Shown one piece after another: positions 11,876 to 24,289 of a stretch of 64,000 bases of DNA (positions within the stretch are counted from its first letter, which is position 1; each line of letters begins with the position of its first letter). The notes below the pieces were generated by a model. It saw only the letters and a list, made by a program, of their open reading frames with translations. It had not been told where the DNA came from and ran no database searches. The translations under genes were made by a program, and so were the position numbers. This DNA comes from Gnetum montanum (lineage: Eukaryota; Streptophyta; Gnetopsida; Gnetales; Gnetaceae), in contig MNCI01025116.1 in NCBI GenBank assembly GCA_015680685.1, positions 501,112-565,111 of the forward strand, given 5' to 3'.

Positions 11876-12225
11876 TCGTACAACTAACTCAAATACACAC
11901 TACAGGCACTCACTGACTATTTTTTAAGACTGCAAAATAAAACTATAAGAGTTTGGCTACTCTATTGACAAAGACTTATTTTCAAATTGTGCACCCAAGC
12001 ACTATATTTATAAGCCGACACACATCTCCCGATATCATATATCCAACATTGCTTCTTGGGCCCTGATATCTAGTATCTGATATCAAAGCTGATAAAAATA
12101 AACTTTTTTAACTTTTTACTCAAACAAATGTGATGGCATCCATCAAGAAACTTATGTTGAGGCATCTACATTAAGGCATCTGCCTCAACATAACTACATC
12201 AACGTAGCCAACCGATGCTTCATCA
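11876..12225 (-). repeat. 5' part of the minus-strand element's 5' LTR
   Basis: On the minus strand it begins TGATGAAGCATCGG at 12225, has TATAAATA at 12012-12005, and is colinear with 533-886. It breaks off at the plus-strand insertion, which places the insertion just downstream of the promoter of this LTR. Confidence 0.75.
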
Positions 12226-12228
12226 TTC

Positions 12229-12960
12229 TCTTTCTCATACTTTATTTCAATTTGTAATTATAATTTAAACCAATCTTGTTAGAGTCTTACTCTATGTTGA
12301 TGATGTTGCCTTAATTTCAAATTCAATGGAAGAATTGTAGCAAATGCTTAATACATTTAATAACTTTTATTAGAATTTAGTAATGAAAGTTGGTTTCCAA
12401 AAAAATAAAATCAAGATTTGTGTCAAATGTAATAAGATGAAAAATTTTGTTATAGGTCATGAACACATGAATATAATTTTTTCTTATAAATATCTTGGCC
12501 TATAATGTTTCTACAATTACAAATGGCATCAATGCATTCCTTAAAGAGTTGCAAGTAATATGAAAGCCTTATTTTCTTCTTAAAAAGTAAATATAAGAAA
12601 GAATCTATTCTATCATAAGAAATTCAAAAAAAAATATTATATTATTGTTCAACCTACTATTCTTCATGGGTGTGTTGTAAGGGATCCTACTCTATCAAAT
12701 AAATATTCAAAATAGATAGAAGAAATTTGAAAACTTATTTTGCTTGATGAATTTAAAGCAAAGAGATCAATACAATATGATATTATGCTTCTTGAAGCAA
12801 ACATAATGTTATTAGAACTTGATGCTATTTGTTAGTTTATAACCTACACTAATAATCTTTTTGTATCTTCATGGGATAAAAACTCCAAAAACGTGACAAT
12901 CGAAACCTATGATAAAGGATAACTTCATGCGGAAGTTTTATGGTTTAATAAATACAATAT
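12229..12960 (+). pseudogene. LINE reverse transcriptase C-terminal remnant
   Basis: The translation around 12280-12520 reads LYVDDVALISNSMEEL, then KVGFQKNKIK and SYKYLGL. This is the order of a non-LTR RT: YxDD active site, thumb lysines, and YLG. Further on (12645-12960, frame changed) come VQPTILHGCVV and MLLEANIMLLELDAIC, which resemble the region after RT in plant LINEs. Stops and short indels interrupt it. No endonuclease domain and no poly-A tail with target duplication were seen. Orientation is plus. The non-LTR assignment rests on this motif series, not on a search. Confidence 0.7.
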
Positions 12961-14400
12961 TTAAGAGAAAATTCTTTATTTCAGAAAAAAACACTTAGGA
13001 AAAGTACCAATTGGAGCAATTCATGCTTAACAAAAATGACACAATACAACCTAAAACGTAAATGACTATTTACAACAAAAAACATAAAAATGAAAGTTTA
13101 GAGCTAAAAACATGACATGGCCATGAGAAATCATGGACAAAAATTATTAAAAAAATTTTTAATCTGATCCAAACCATTTCTAAAGCCTTCTTAACACTTC
13201 AAAAAATCCCCAATATCATGGAACATTGATGAAAAAAAAGTTTCAAAGTCTCAACATTGCCTATCTTCACAGGGGTAAGTGTATAATAACCTTAAAACTT
13301 TGATTCTGCATAACCTTATGAAAATATCTACAAAAAATTCACCACTCAATGAAATTTTATGATTCCATAGCTATTGGATTCATAAAACCATGAATTACAA
13401 CCGGAAAAAATTACAAAAAATAACCCAACTGTGGCCATCATGCCAACCCATTTTTGTGTGAGCTCACAAAAACCCTTGTAAAAACTGAACCATTCATCCC
13501 AATTTGATGATTCAAAATTAGTTAGAATTCTTGAATGTCCAACTACAAACCCATAACCATAAAAATTAATTTTCAATATCCATTTATTGTAAAAAAAAAC
13601 TACAAAATTGTATATCCATTTAACACAATACCCTAAACTAGCCAAAATTGGAAAACCCACTTAACACAACCTAACAAAAATAGTCATAAAAAATTATCTG
13701 TAAGGAGAAATTAAATGGTTCAAAAATATAGTTGACCCAAAAATAGTAGAAAATGATCCTATGGTTTTGAAAAAATTAAAAATATAGTGTTTTACTTAGG
13801 AAAATAATTCATAAGTGGTATTGTCTTTTTGGGTGAAAAAAGTAGGAAACCCATGGAATTCATGGAAAAAGCATTTAAACCTCAACATAAACAAAACCAA
13901 AAGCCCAATTAACACTAAAAATGAATAAACATAACCAAAAGCTATGATGGAATTTTTACAAAATCCAAAAATAAATAATAAACACGCCTAGATGTGGAAA
14001 ATAGAATAGACCTAATAAATAGAATAGATGGAACAAATGGAAAAAAATGGCCATAGTTGTATACTTAAGATAAACTGTAGTGTAACCTTCTCCAATCCTA
14101 GGATGGGAAAGATGTGAGAGGTCATGGGTATCTACGTCTGCCTCCTCCAAGATAGGGTTCTTCATATATTCCTTCTTCTCCATATTGTAGTAGACTATTA
14201 CAAAGAATACAAGAAAACCTTTGATTTTTTTTAATCCTAGAGTGACTATGCTAGCATCTAAGGTAGAGGAGGTTGTAATTATGTTGGGCTTAATAGCAGT
14301 GTTAGGCATAGAGCTCTCAACTTAAGCATAGGAGCAAGGAGGAATGGAAGCAATAATGATTTTACAAGTGGAAACATTGGAAACCAAATCTTAAACCTAA
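12961..14400 (-). pseudogene. Possible 5' end of element D's antisense gene
   Basis: In elements C1 and E the antisense gene starts just upstream (in element orientation) of the spacer leading to RT. In D that position is about 14309, where a minus-strand frame of 117 codons starts (MPNTAIKPN...; later KNPILEEADVDTHDLS). The T-rich minus-strand sequence at 13000-13900 resembles the first intron of E (54000-56100) in style only. No phosphatase-like exon is present; it would have been lost leftward, where the LINE and family-A DNA now sit. This assignment is positional and weak. Confidence 0.25.
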
Positions 14401-17400
14401 GCGTCCACATGTAAACCCTAATTTCCATCCACCACTCCCACTTCACTTGGTGATGTAATTAGCAAATAGGGACTACACTAGGTTGTGGGAAGGTTTTTTT
14501 CATTAAACTTGCTAATTCCATCTAGGTGCCACTAGGTTCTTAAAAAGCAACCTAAGAACACCATGACTAGGCTGAGCATTTGTAACTTCTAGGCTTGACT
14601 ATGGTGAAGCTTGGGTACATGGAAACCTTGGGATAAGTGTCATATCTTATCCACTCTCAAAACCAATCCCCAATCTTATATTCATGGTGGAAAAAACCTC
14701 ATAACCAACCTAGGAAGAAAAGCATTGATAACCTTGATAAAGGAAATTGTAAATTCATCCAAAAAGTGGTCATATCATGTGACTACACTTTCCTAGAGGT
14801 GGACTACGCTAGCCTAGTCTAGTACACTAAGATATGTTACCTTTTTCCATTCACCATCAACCCATTTCCATTACACACCATCCCCAGAGATTAATGACTA
14901 AAATTATCAACCAAATGCTAAAATTAGCAATTAGTAGGAATAGTAATGGTACCTAATCTTTCCATGGACTAGGTAAATAGTGTGACTACACTAGGAAACA
15001 ACATGACTACACTGTCCCAGCGTAGTCCAAAATGGAATAGACCATCCTTAGCTCATTCAACCTTCAATTGACTCTAAATGACCATGCCATCCCTCAAAAC
15101 CCTAGCCAAAGTTCTTGACACTCTCGAAACTAGGACAAAATTATCAAACTTTACAAAATACTAGTCAATACTAATGACTACGCTAGAGAAACCAATTGAC
15201 TATGTTGGTTGGCCTATTGTAGTCACAAGGTTTATAGGAGGATTAACCATACCAACCATCATGCATCTTGAAAACTTTGTTTCAAATCCTTCACACCTTT
15301 TTAGGATCCTGAGTGACCTTAGACTACTAACTAATAATCAAAAACTCTATAAAAATCCATGAATTTACATTTTCTAAGTGTGACTATGCTAGTAATGGAA
15401 TGATTATGTTAGGCCAGCATAATCCACTTGAAAACATTAGACCAATCATATCCAAGACTAAATCCACCTCTAGAGATCTCAAATCCATGCTGAACATAAA
15501 ATAGAAGTAAGATTTTGTAATTTTTTAGCCCAACTGCCATTTTCCAAGAGTGACTATGCTAGGCTAGCATAGTCACTGGTGGTGGCTACTGTAGTCCACC
15601 TAGGGCACATAGAGTAATTCATTTCCTAGTCCAACTTACTTCCCAAGAATTCCAAAACCCAAAAAGCTACAAACTAAGAAAAATCTTGCAACGTTTTTCA
15701 TTTTTTGCATCTTCTAATCCCAACTACATTTGGGGATGAGTGACTACACTGACCAAACATAGTCACCACCAAAGCCCAACATAGTCCATCAAAAACTAAT
15801 TAGAATTTATCAAAACAATTCAAATTCTTTATCAGTAAACCTTGGGGCCCTATTGAAGCCAATTTTGATCATAGAAACTAGTATTTTCCATCTCCAAAAT
15901 CTAAACTATACTAACAACTACATGATTACATTAGGCTAGTGTATTCACTAGTGCTACCCAATGTACTTCACATTTTGGAATGTAAAACAAGTTAAATCCA
16001 ATCACTAGAACACCACTTCCAATTGTAGGACCTTGTCAAAGCACATTGGGATCATTAGACTTTGGGAATTAAGCTAAAATTCATCAATTTTCACTGCCAA
16101 ACCTTAACTATGTTAAGGGAGACTATGACTAGACTAGGCCAATGTACTCACTATTAAACCCCAGTATACTCCACTCCAAGTTAACCAAAATTCATAGTGA
16201 AGGACTCAAACCCATTTTCAACAAACTCTGAAACCTCACCAAAGCTTGTTTGGACATGACACTCACCTTTTTTCATCATTTTTGATAGTATAAACCTCAA
16301 CTACACTGAGTCAAACTATGACTACACTGGGCTAGCATAGTCACTGCCAATGCCTAATATAGTCCATCTAAGATTGACCAAAATTTACCACAGATAGCTC
16401 AAAATTCATTTTTGAAAGCCTTGTGACTTTGCTAGAGTCAATTTTAGTAACAAACCTTGATATTTTCCATTTTCCATTTTTAAACTATGCTATAATTGGC
16501 ATGACTATGTTGGCCTATCCTAGTGATTATTAGGGTCCAACATAGTTCACTTGGAAGTGGCCAAAATAGCTCAAAAATTATTCCAATTGACTCTCGGAAA
16601 GATCCAAAATCCTGTTGGAGCATGATCAGATCCTAAAACCTTGGAAAAAGAGCTAAAATTCATCTTTTTCATAATTTTTTCAACTCAAATCCCTCAACTA
16701 CACTAGGAACTACATTCCCAACATAGTCATAAGGTATTTAACAATGCCAATGCCCAAGTAATCACTAAAACTGATGATTTTGGCACTAAAACTCTAGCCA
16801 ACAACACCGATAACCTCGGATGTCTATTAGCATGGTTGATTGAGCTTAGATAATCATCAAAATTCATTTTCCATGTAGGAGTATGCTAAGGAAGCCTAAC
16901 ACTATGCTAGCCCAGCATAGTCATAGTATGAGCCCAAATTGTAACAACAAAAATTAGCAGTATACCACTTAGAATGGTCCAAAACTAACCTAGGAAGCCC
17001 AAAACACTATCCCATGACATCCAATTCCAATTTCACTCTGTTTGAGTCATAGAAACATCAAATCCCACCCAAGTACACTAGCACCATGCATGACTATGCT
17101 AGAATAGTGTAGTCTAGTGGGAAATGCCATAAAACCTACTTTTGTTGCCCAAACTCGACCTTCAAATAACTAGTCTAGTCCTCTAATCACCCTATGCTTA
17201 TCTAGGAAATTGGTAGAGTGCTAAGAACAATCATAAAATTCTTTGAATTGATTTATCACATGTGACTACACTAGGGCTTGTTAGCCCAATGTAGTCATCA
17301 ATGGAAACATCATTTCCAACTCTAGGAGGCAGAAAATGGAGTCAAAACTTGTTAATCTTTAATACCCACCCCATGCACTAGCTTTCTAGACCATTGAAGG

Positions 17401-17660
17401 CCTAAAAATGACCTTATAGAGCTTGAGAAACCACCCATCAATGTCAACTATTCTAGGAAATGCATGACTACATTGGGCTAGCGTAGTCAGCAATAAGGCC
17501 TAGTGTAGTCACAAGAAATGTGTTAATTTTGGCTTAAAATAGCCTCAAAATGACCCCCTTATATGCCCAAACTCCCCTAGCAATCCTATAGCCCCATACC
17601 ATGGCCTACTATAGCCTAAAATTGGCAAAATATAATCCTTTTTAACCAATATTGACCAAG
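14401..17660 (+). repeat. Degenerate ~193-bp periodic array with palindromic TAGTC words
   Basis: Imperfect palindromes of the type GACTATGCTAGGCTAGCATA followed by GTC recur near 14570, 14780, 14981, 15172, 15381, 15548, 15737, 15921, 16115, 16316, 16501, 16697, 16885, 17090, 17264 and 17465: sixteen copies with mean spacing about 193 bases. Between them lie loosely conserved phrases such as ccaaaatt and caaagccc. No coding frame is seen. The array lies directly upstream of the D pol gene, in the slot that holds other repeats in C1 and E. Confidence 0.75.
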
Positions 17661-18239
17661 TTTTACCACATGTATTTCATTTTGATGGATTTAACCTTGT
17701 TTCAAGGTACTTTGACTTATATTGTCCTTGTTATGCATTGTTGACCTACATTACCATCAGTTGACCTCATATAGCCTCTACATCATGTAGGTTTCATCAC
17801 ATTTATCTTTTTTTGCTTTGTTATGGCCCCTATTTAACGTTTGATTGGTGTTAAGTGGTGGGGATTGTCCATTCTTAACCATCATTTGATACTATGTAAG
17901 CATGGCTTGCTAAGACCTTAAACTAGTAACATGACCTACTAAGGCCTTAAACTAGAAAACTCATAACCTTATTTGATCATGTTTGGCCTTATTTCTTATA
18001 TTCTTATGGTGTTTCAACTTGTTTTAATCTTTACTTGCCTCTATTTGGACCTTTGTTCCATCTTATTTATCTTCACCTACATCTCATAGCCTTGGGTGAT
18101 CTTGTTTGCATTTTGTTTAACATTGGAATAGCATGTGTTTGCATATTTATGAATGTATTTTATATCATTTTAACATTATTTACAAACTTTTACCCAAGTG
18201 CCACTTAATGTGCTTATGGTTGATATGCAGGATTGAAGT
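17661..18239 (+). other. Spacer before D pol with two TTAAACTAG boxes
   Basis: T-rich non-coding sequence. It has AAGACCTTAAACTAGTAAC at about 17914 and AAGGCCTTAAACTAGAAAAC at about 17941, matching the box repeated at 33510-34050 before the C1 pol gene. Confidence 0.55.
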
Positions 18240-21200
18240 ATGGACATTTGGAAGTAAATTGCCTTGCTCTTGAGCCTAAGTGGGCTCCATGGTGACATTG
18301 AATGATGTATTGGCCCTAATTATCTAGATTGTGATCCTAAGAGTCTTTTTATCCACATAGCCTCAATAGATAAACCTCTATAATGGCCTAAAAACCTAGT
18401 CAAGACCCTTGACCTTTAGGCTAATGACCTCATTGAAGACTCTCTAGTTGAGGTTCCTATCATAACACATAGTGGTGAGGAGAAAACCTTGGAACTAAGT
18501 TTTTCACTAGAACCTCAAGAAAGTCAAGACATCATCAAGGTCCTATAAGACAACATTAAGACCTTTAGCTAGTCATATGATGATATGCTAGGTCTAGATC
18601 CACACTTAGTGCAACAAAACATCATACTTGATTCTAGCATTAGACTGGTTAAGAAAAAGATTCGTAAGATTAGACTTGCTTTGGCCTTGGTTGTTTGTGA
18701 TGAAATCGCAAAACTATACCAAGTTGGTTTCATTAGAGCTATTGATTATGTAGAGTGGGTATCTAATATAGTGGTAGTCCCAAAGAAAAATGGGAGTATA
18801 CATATTTGCATCAATTTCTAGGACCTAAATAAGGCAACCATCAAGGATGATATTCTTTTGCCTAGTACTGAACAACTTATTGATACTATAGTTGGAAATG
18901 CCTTATTATCCTTCATGGATGAGTTCTCAGGATACAACCTGATTAGGATTAACCTAAAGAATCAACTTGATACAACCTTCATGACCTCTTGGGGTACCTT
19001 TTGTTATACCATGATTTTCCTTGGCCTAAAAATTATAGGAGTAGCCTACCAAAGAGCTATGACATATATCTTTAGTGGTCACATGCTAGGTTTGATCAAC
19101 AATTACATAGAAGATAGAGCTATTAAGTCCAAAGTGGCCAATGATCATGCACATGACCTTGACCTTATACTCAAATGATCCCTTAAACATGAGCTTAGGA
19201 TTAATCCCAAGAAGTATGTTTTTGATGTCAAAATAAATAATATGCTTGGCTTTGTGGTATCTGAAGTAGGAAGACGTGTCAATCCTAATAAAGTTAAGAT
19301 CATATCCAACTTGGTAGCACCAACTAACCATAAGGAGATTTAGGGACTACAAGGAAAATTATAATTTATTCATAGGTTCATCACTAGGCTTATGGATAAA
19401 TTACAATCCATGAAATACTTGCTTAAGAAAGGGATCCACTATGATTGGATGACTTAAACCCAAGAGGCCTTGGAAAACGTTAAGCAAGATTTGGCACAAC
19501 TACCAATAGTTTATCCACCACAAAAGGATAAGTCCTTTTACATCCACCTTGTTATCTCTGACATATCTATTACCTCTGTACTCTATCAAAAATGAGATGA
19601 TAGACTAGAATTACCAATTTTTTATCATATTCATGCATTAGTTACCCATGAGACACGATACACATAAGTGAAGAAGTATTGTCTAATCCTAGTCTTCTCA
19701 TTGAAGAAGTGGAGACACTACCTCTTTAGGAGCTAGGTCAACATCAATTGCAAAGATAATGTGCTTAGAGCCATAACAACCAGCATCTATGAAAGTAGCC
19801 ATATATCCTAATGGAAAGCCATAATTGTGGAATTTTACCTTCACTATATCTCCCAATCCTTACCAAAAGGTCAAGCTATAGCTATAAAACTCACTATTTT
19901 TCCTATCGATGACCATGCAACCATAGAGCCTGAGTTCCCTGATGAACATGTTAAGGTCATTAGCAAAGTACCCAAGGGCTATGAGAAATTCATGCACTTT
20001 AACAAAGGTTCAACTACCCATGGGGCTAGTTCTACTACCATTCTAACCTTCTCATGTAGTGAAATCTAACCCTTCACTTACTATTTCAAATTTCTATGTA
20101 CCAACAACATAACAAAGTATGAGGTTTTGATCAAGGGGATGATGATAGCTTGTGACCAAGGAATAAAATGCTTTATGGTCAAAGGTGACTCACAACTTGT
20201 GGTCAACCAAGTAACCAAGGTTTATGCATGTAAAGCCAAACATTTGAAATCTTACTATGACCTAGGAAAGCAACTATTACAACAATTTATAGACATTGAT
20301 ATCCAACATCTACCTCAAACTAAGAATATTATAGCCAATGCCATTGTAACATTAGCCCTCAATGTGATCGTAGATGTGTTTAGCAAGTTGTCCACCTGAA
20401 ATATGAACTACACCATTCCCATCACGTAGAGCACTAAGGACACCTTTGTGGCCATAGTTCATACTGCTCCTACGAAGGAGTGGTACAACAATATCTAGTT
20501 TTACCTTACGCATGATGAACCTTCATAAGGATTGACTGCTACTCAAAAGGATGTTGTATGTAAACAATTAAAACAATGTTATAGTAGGCAATAACACATT
20601 ATGTCAATGGTACTATGATGGCATATTGTTAGTGTGCTTGGATAAAACTAAAGCCTAAATAATCCTAAAGTAGGTTCACAAGGGTGTATTTAGAGGACAT
20701 ATAGGACCTAGAGCCATGGCTGTCAAGATTAGATGATTAGGCTATTACTAGCCCTACATGAAAAGTGACTGATTGTAGAAGGTTAAAAGTTATGATACTT
20801 TCCAATGGCATTGTAATCTTATACATGTATTGCCAACTGAGTTATACAACACTCAAATAACTTAGTTGTTTCAATGGTGGGGGTTGAATATAATTGGACC
20901 TATAACACCTAAGTCTTCTGTAGGGCATAGCTTCATCATCATCGAAACCAAATACTTCACAAAGTGGGTTGAAGCTATTTCCCTAAGAAGAACAACATCT
21001 GAACAAGTTTGTAGATTCATATTGAACAACATTGTAGTCCATTTTGGCATACCTATGATCATAGTAATAGATAATGGACCATTGTTTAGTAGCCAAGAAA
21101 TGAAAAAATTTTGTCATGACCCAGGTATTAAGCATTCCTTTTTTTTGTTGTATTGCCCTCAAGCCAATGGACAAGTAGAAGTTAGTGATAAGCCCATCAT

Positions 21201-21720
21201 AAACTTGCTCAAAAAGAAGTTCAACAACAACAAACAAAAACAGAGTATAGCTTATCCATATACTTTGGATCTACCAAATGATACACTGAACCACAATAAG
21301 TTTAATCCCATATATCCTTATTTATGATTCTAAAGTTTTTTTTGCCTCTTGAATTGCAAATACCATCACTCTAAGTGGTCTTATTAGACTTCATTAATGA
21401 CTAATATAATAAGGAGTTATGTATCATGGACCTAGACTTGGTGAAGGAGTTGCAAGGATGAGCACTTCCTCACATCAAACACTACCAAGAGAGGTAGAAA
21501 TAGCAACATGACGATAACCTAGGTAAATGCAAGATCAAGGAAGGGGACCTAGTCCTCAAGGTCATCCATGAGCATGTGGACAAGTTCTCAACCAACTAAG
21601 AAGGACCTTTCCTAATCACTAAGGCCTATAGTAACATAACATTTAGGATAGTTGACATGGATGGAAATGAGTTGGCCAATCTAATTAATCATTCCTATCT
21701 AAAGCCTTACTACATGTAGC
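18240..21720 (+). pseudogene. Decayed pol gene of element D (RT, RNase H, second RNase H, integrase)
   Basis: It is colinear with the C1 pol gene at 34075-37654. Domains in order: linker ending DDMLGLDPH (18585); RT with VVVPKKNGSI, SFMDEFSGYN and an active site altered to YIED at about 19104; RNase H near 19530-19790; a second, archaeal-type RNase H with NNITKYEVLIKG and VKGDSQLVVNQV (20105-20230); integrase with WGLNIIGPITPKSSVGHSF (20880) and VIDNGPLFSS and GQVEVSDKP (to 21200); and a C-terminal DGNELANLINHSYLKPYY (to 21718). Stops are numerous and the integrase lies in another frame. The second RNase H and the domain order point to the Tat/Ogre branch of Ty3/gypsy. No gag or PR of D is present. 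Confidence 0.85.
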
Positions 21721-22543
21721 TTGTAGATGACATCAACAACCTTTGACAGCTAATAACAAGCAAGCCTACATGACATATTTTGCACAATAGAGGAACATAT
21801 TTCTATAACCCACTAGGGCCATAAACTATTAACATTACTAGCCACATCCTTAAACTGGAAACATTGATGATCCTGTTAGCTTGGTTTTATTGATAATTCT
21901 ATGTGGCCATATGCATTGTGATGTAACAACATGATTTCTTTGTCTAGTTTTCTTTTCCTCTTAGAGTTATGCTTGTAGGATGAAGCCTGGAGTCATTGTG
22001 GAGGTGCAACTCACTACAAAAGTTAGTCACTAGGTGACCTCGATGCATAAGATTCGATGAGTTTGTCCTGTTGTACCAAGAGTCCTTGTTTCATACCATT
22101 ACCATTACAATTCTCTTGAGCCAAATTGTATATCCTTATTATAGCCTTCCTTACCTCAAATAACAATGATTACCAATGTTTGACCCTCATTCATTATGGT
22201 CACATGACTTCTGTTCATCATGCTCCATCATCAAGTCCATTAAATGTAACACACTTCATTCAATGGAAACCCATCTATTCCATTGAGTGTAACACATCTC
22301 ACTCAAGGGGAAAACTAAATAAAAATCAGCCTTGGGAAAAGAAACCAAATAAAGGTTTCACCCCATAGAAAAAGAAAATCTAAATTGCCAAGAAGCTAAG
22401 TTGCCAATGAAGCCTAAATAAACAAATCGGTGGCTCCAAACATGTAAGGGGAGAAACCTAACAGCCAAAGAAGCCTTGGAGTGAAGTGTTGGTTTCCTAA
22501 ACATGTTGTTGAGTGACTAGAATTTCAAAGGATGAAGTGCCAA
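21721..22543 (+). other. 3' untranslated region of element D
   Basis: Non-coding. It holds weak TTAAACTAG-type boxes (CCTTAAACTGG at about 21853) and ends in a purine-rich stretch (TTTCAAAGGATGAAGTGCC) directly before the LTR start. That stretch aligns with the tracts before LTR2 and LTR3, so LTR1 serves as the 3' LTR of D. Confidence 0.55.
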
Positions 22544-22820
22544 TGAAACACCCCAAAACATTCAAAGTCATTCTTCCTTCACTAGGCCTTGCAATTCGTG
22601 CAACACCACAACAGTTCTTTGAGAGGAGAACGCTCTAAATTTAGGCTGGCCAGTTTGGCAAATTTTCTACTTTAGGTATAAATAGGCTCTATGGATCATT
22701 CTACCTGTCCACCTATGTAGTTTTCCCAGCTGACAACCTACTCAGAAACAATGCACAAAGTTGACAGCAATGCTCAGGATGCACGAAACAGTTCGACAAG
22801 TTTTCTAAGTCACGAAGTCT

Positions 22821-22912
22821 GCTATGCTACGCTATGCCCCGCTATGTAGCATAGCAAGCTTCAGAAAGTGATTGCAGAATGAAGTGCCATGCTATTCTAT
22901 GCTACGTAGCAT
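22821..22912. repeat. Palindromes in LTR1 U3
   Basis: GCTATGCTAC at 22821-22830 pairs with GTAGCATAGC at 22846-22855, and a smaller GCTAT repeat lies inside the loop. ATGCTACGTAGCAT at 22899-22912 is a perfect 14-base palindrome. LTR2 has the matching structures at about 39193-39300. Confidence 0.85.
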
Positions 22913-23514
22913 GGAGTAGCATGGGAAATAGCTATACAACTAGTTCCCTCGCTCAACCTCAAGTCCTTCAACAATGTCCCTTTCCATCAGGAAGCAGCAG
23001 ACCATGTTTGCTACTACGCTATGCTGAGCTACATGGTGCAACGAGGTGTAGCAATCCTGTGGAAGAGACAGAAGGCATCTTAAAGGGAAGAATTAGCAAG
23101 TTTGCAAGTCTCGTAGCATAGAAAGCAAATTTGCAAATCAGCAAATTTTTTGCGACTAAGGTTGATTGCTACGCTAAGTAGCGTAGCATAGCATAACAAG
23201 CATGCAACATACATGTAGCAGAACACATGACAAGGTGCTACACTATGCCAAGCATGCTACACTATAAGGCACAGCAAGGCATGTGGGTGGTTGTGCAACA
23301 TCAATGGACTTCACCTAATTGGACCGTTGGCACACGTCTCCAGACGCTGACAGTGCAATTACGGCGTGGTAGGCTCATAGTTACGGCATGGCAGACTCAC
23401 ATTACAACGGTCATGCAAGTCCAACGGTCATCTTTGGCACATGCAGCATGAGCAAGTCAATGTGGGCCCAAGGCACATGGCATCCAAACCACCTATTTTG
23501 TGTGCACTTAATCC

Positions 23515-23523
23515 TATAAATAC
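23515..23523 (+). promoter_or_regulatory. TATA box of LTR1
   Basis: TATAAATAC follows ACTTAATCC. LTR2 has the same box at 39888 in identical context. Transcription would start about 30 bases downstream. Confidence 0.65.
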
Positions 23524-24289
23524 CCCAACAAGTAGCATTCAAAGGGTCGAAATTTTTCCAGCAAGCAGCATTCAAAAGTTTGAAGATTTTTTGGATTCTT
23601 CGACTTTTCCTTTGGCACTCAAGTTCTCTTCCTCACACATTGTAACATCAAGCATTGTAATCTTTTCTTTAACACTACAAATAGTTAGCATTTTCAGCTA
23701 GCATTTTGTCTCATCCCCCTTATACCACCTTAGTAAAATCCCCGCATCGTCAGCACCTAAGTCTGTGCCCAAGCACACACCCTATTTTGCTCACACGTCA
23801 TGGTTACTTTCAGGATCTCTGCACTCCACCACGCTGTGTAATCGACTGTATTCACTTTGACAGAGAAAACTTGTAGCTTCGGAGCAGTGCATTTTTATAA
23901 ATGCATTTTACTTCGTTTCCTACTTATTGCTGCGCTTTGCACTATTTTTTTCTATTTTATTTACTTTCAAGCATTACTTTGCATTTTCATTCCCATTTTC
24001 AAAACTATATGTTGAAAAAGGCTATATAGATGCTGATTAAGTCCCTATCCGATTGACCAGACCATTCAGGGCACCCCGTATTAGCTCACACCCAGCACTG
24101 CCCTCCCACAGGTATGGGGTCGAACTATCGTGCTCGCTAACCCCTCGGTGTTTTCCAGCCATCGATGTTTTTGGTCACTATAGTTTTCTAGCACTATAAG
24201 GAGGGCCTCTTGGTGCTTTTTCTACATGTCATAGTAGTTCTGTGAGCCTTCTGCACCCTAATATGCATAAGCATAAATGTGACACTTTT

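Larger units (their letters stand above)
175..12225 (-). mobile_element. Family-A Ty3/gypsy-like element, minus strand, interrupted by a nested copy
   Basis: The order on the minus strand is: 5' LTR start (12225-11876), interruption by the plus element, rest of the 5' LTR (5865-5662), primer-binding site (5660), gag-like gene (5536-3050), non-coding internal region, purine tract (905) and 3' LTR (886-175). No pol domain is recognisable. Its internal length is about 4.8 kb. Confidence 0.7.
13000..24100 (+). mobile_element. Element D, old Tat/Ogre-like, 5' part missing
   Basis: It consists of a possible antisense-gene fragment, the ~193-bp array, the pol pseudogene, a 3' UTR and LTR1. The gag, PR and 5' LTR are missing on the left, where LINE and family-A DNA adjoin. 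It is much more diverged from C1 than C1 is from C2, so it is older or from another subfamily. The right boundary is the unplaced LTR1 end. Confidence 0.6.
22544..24100 (+). repeat. LTR1 of the C/D family
   Basis: It starts TGAAACACCCC at 22544 after a purine-rich tract and is colinear with LTR2 from 38917; the TATA box is 971 bases in for both. Its upstream half holds palindromes built from GCTACGCTA/TAGCGTAGC. The 3' end cannot be fixed, because similarity to LTR2 continues into gag and I found no convincing primer-binding site; 24100 is a guess near a common CCCTCCCACAGG. Confidence 0.65.

Noticed and set aside
11876-11885. Target-site duplication of the plus-strand family-A element
   Set aside because: The bases after 11875 do not match those before about 5877, and the left junction seems to have lost sequence.
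13346-13660. 104-codon minus frame rich in Phe, Tyr and Trp
   Set aside because: AT-rich, low-complexity translation without motif or a matching copy elsewhere; probably intron-like sequence.
23540-24160. Primer-binding site for the C family
   Set aside because: I looked for TGG-starting matches to common plant tRNA 3' ends after the TATA box and found none convincing, so no site is annotated.
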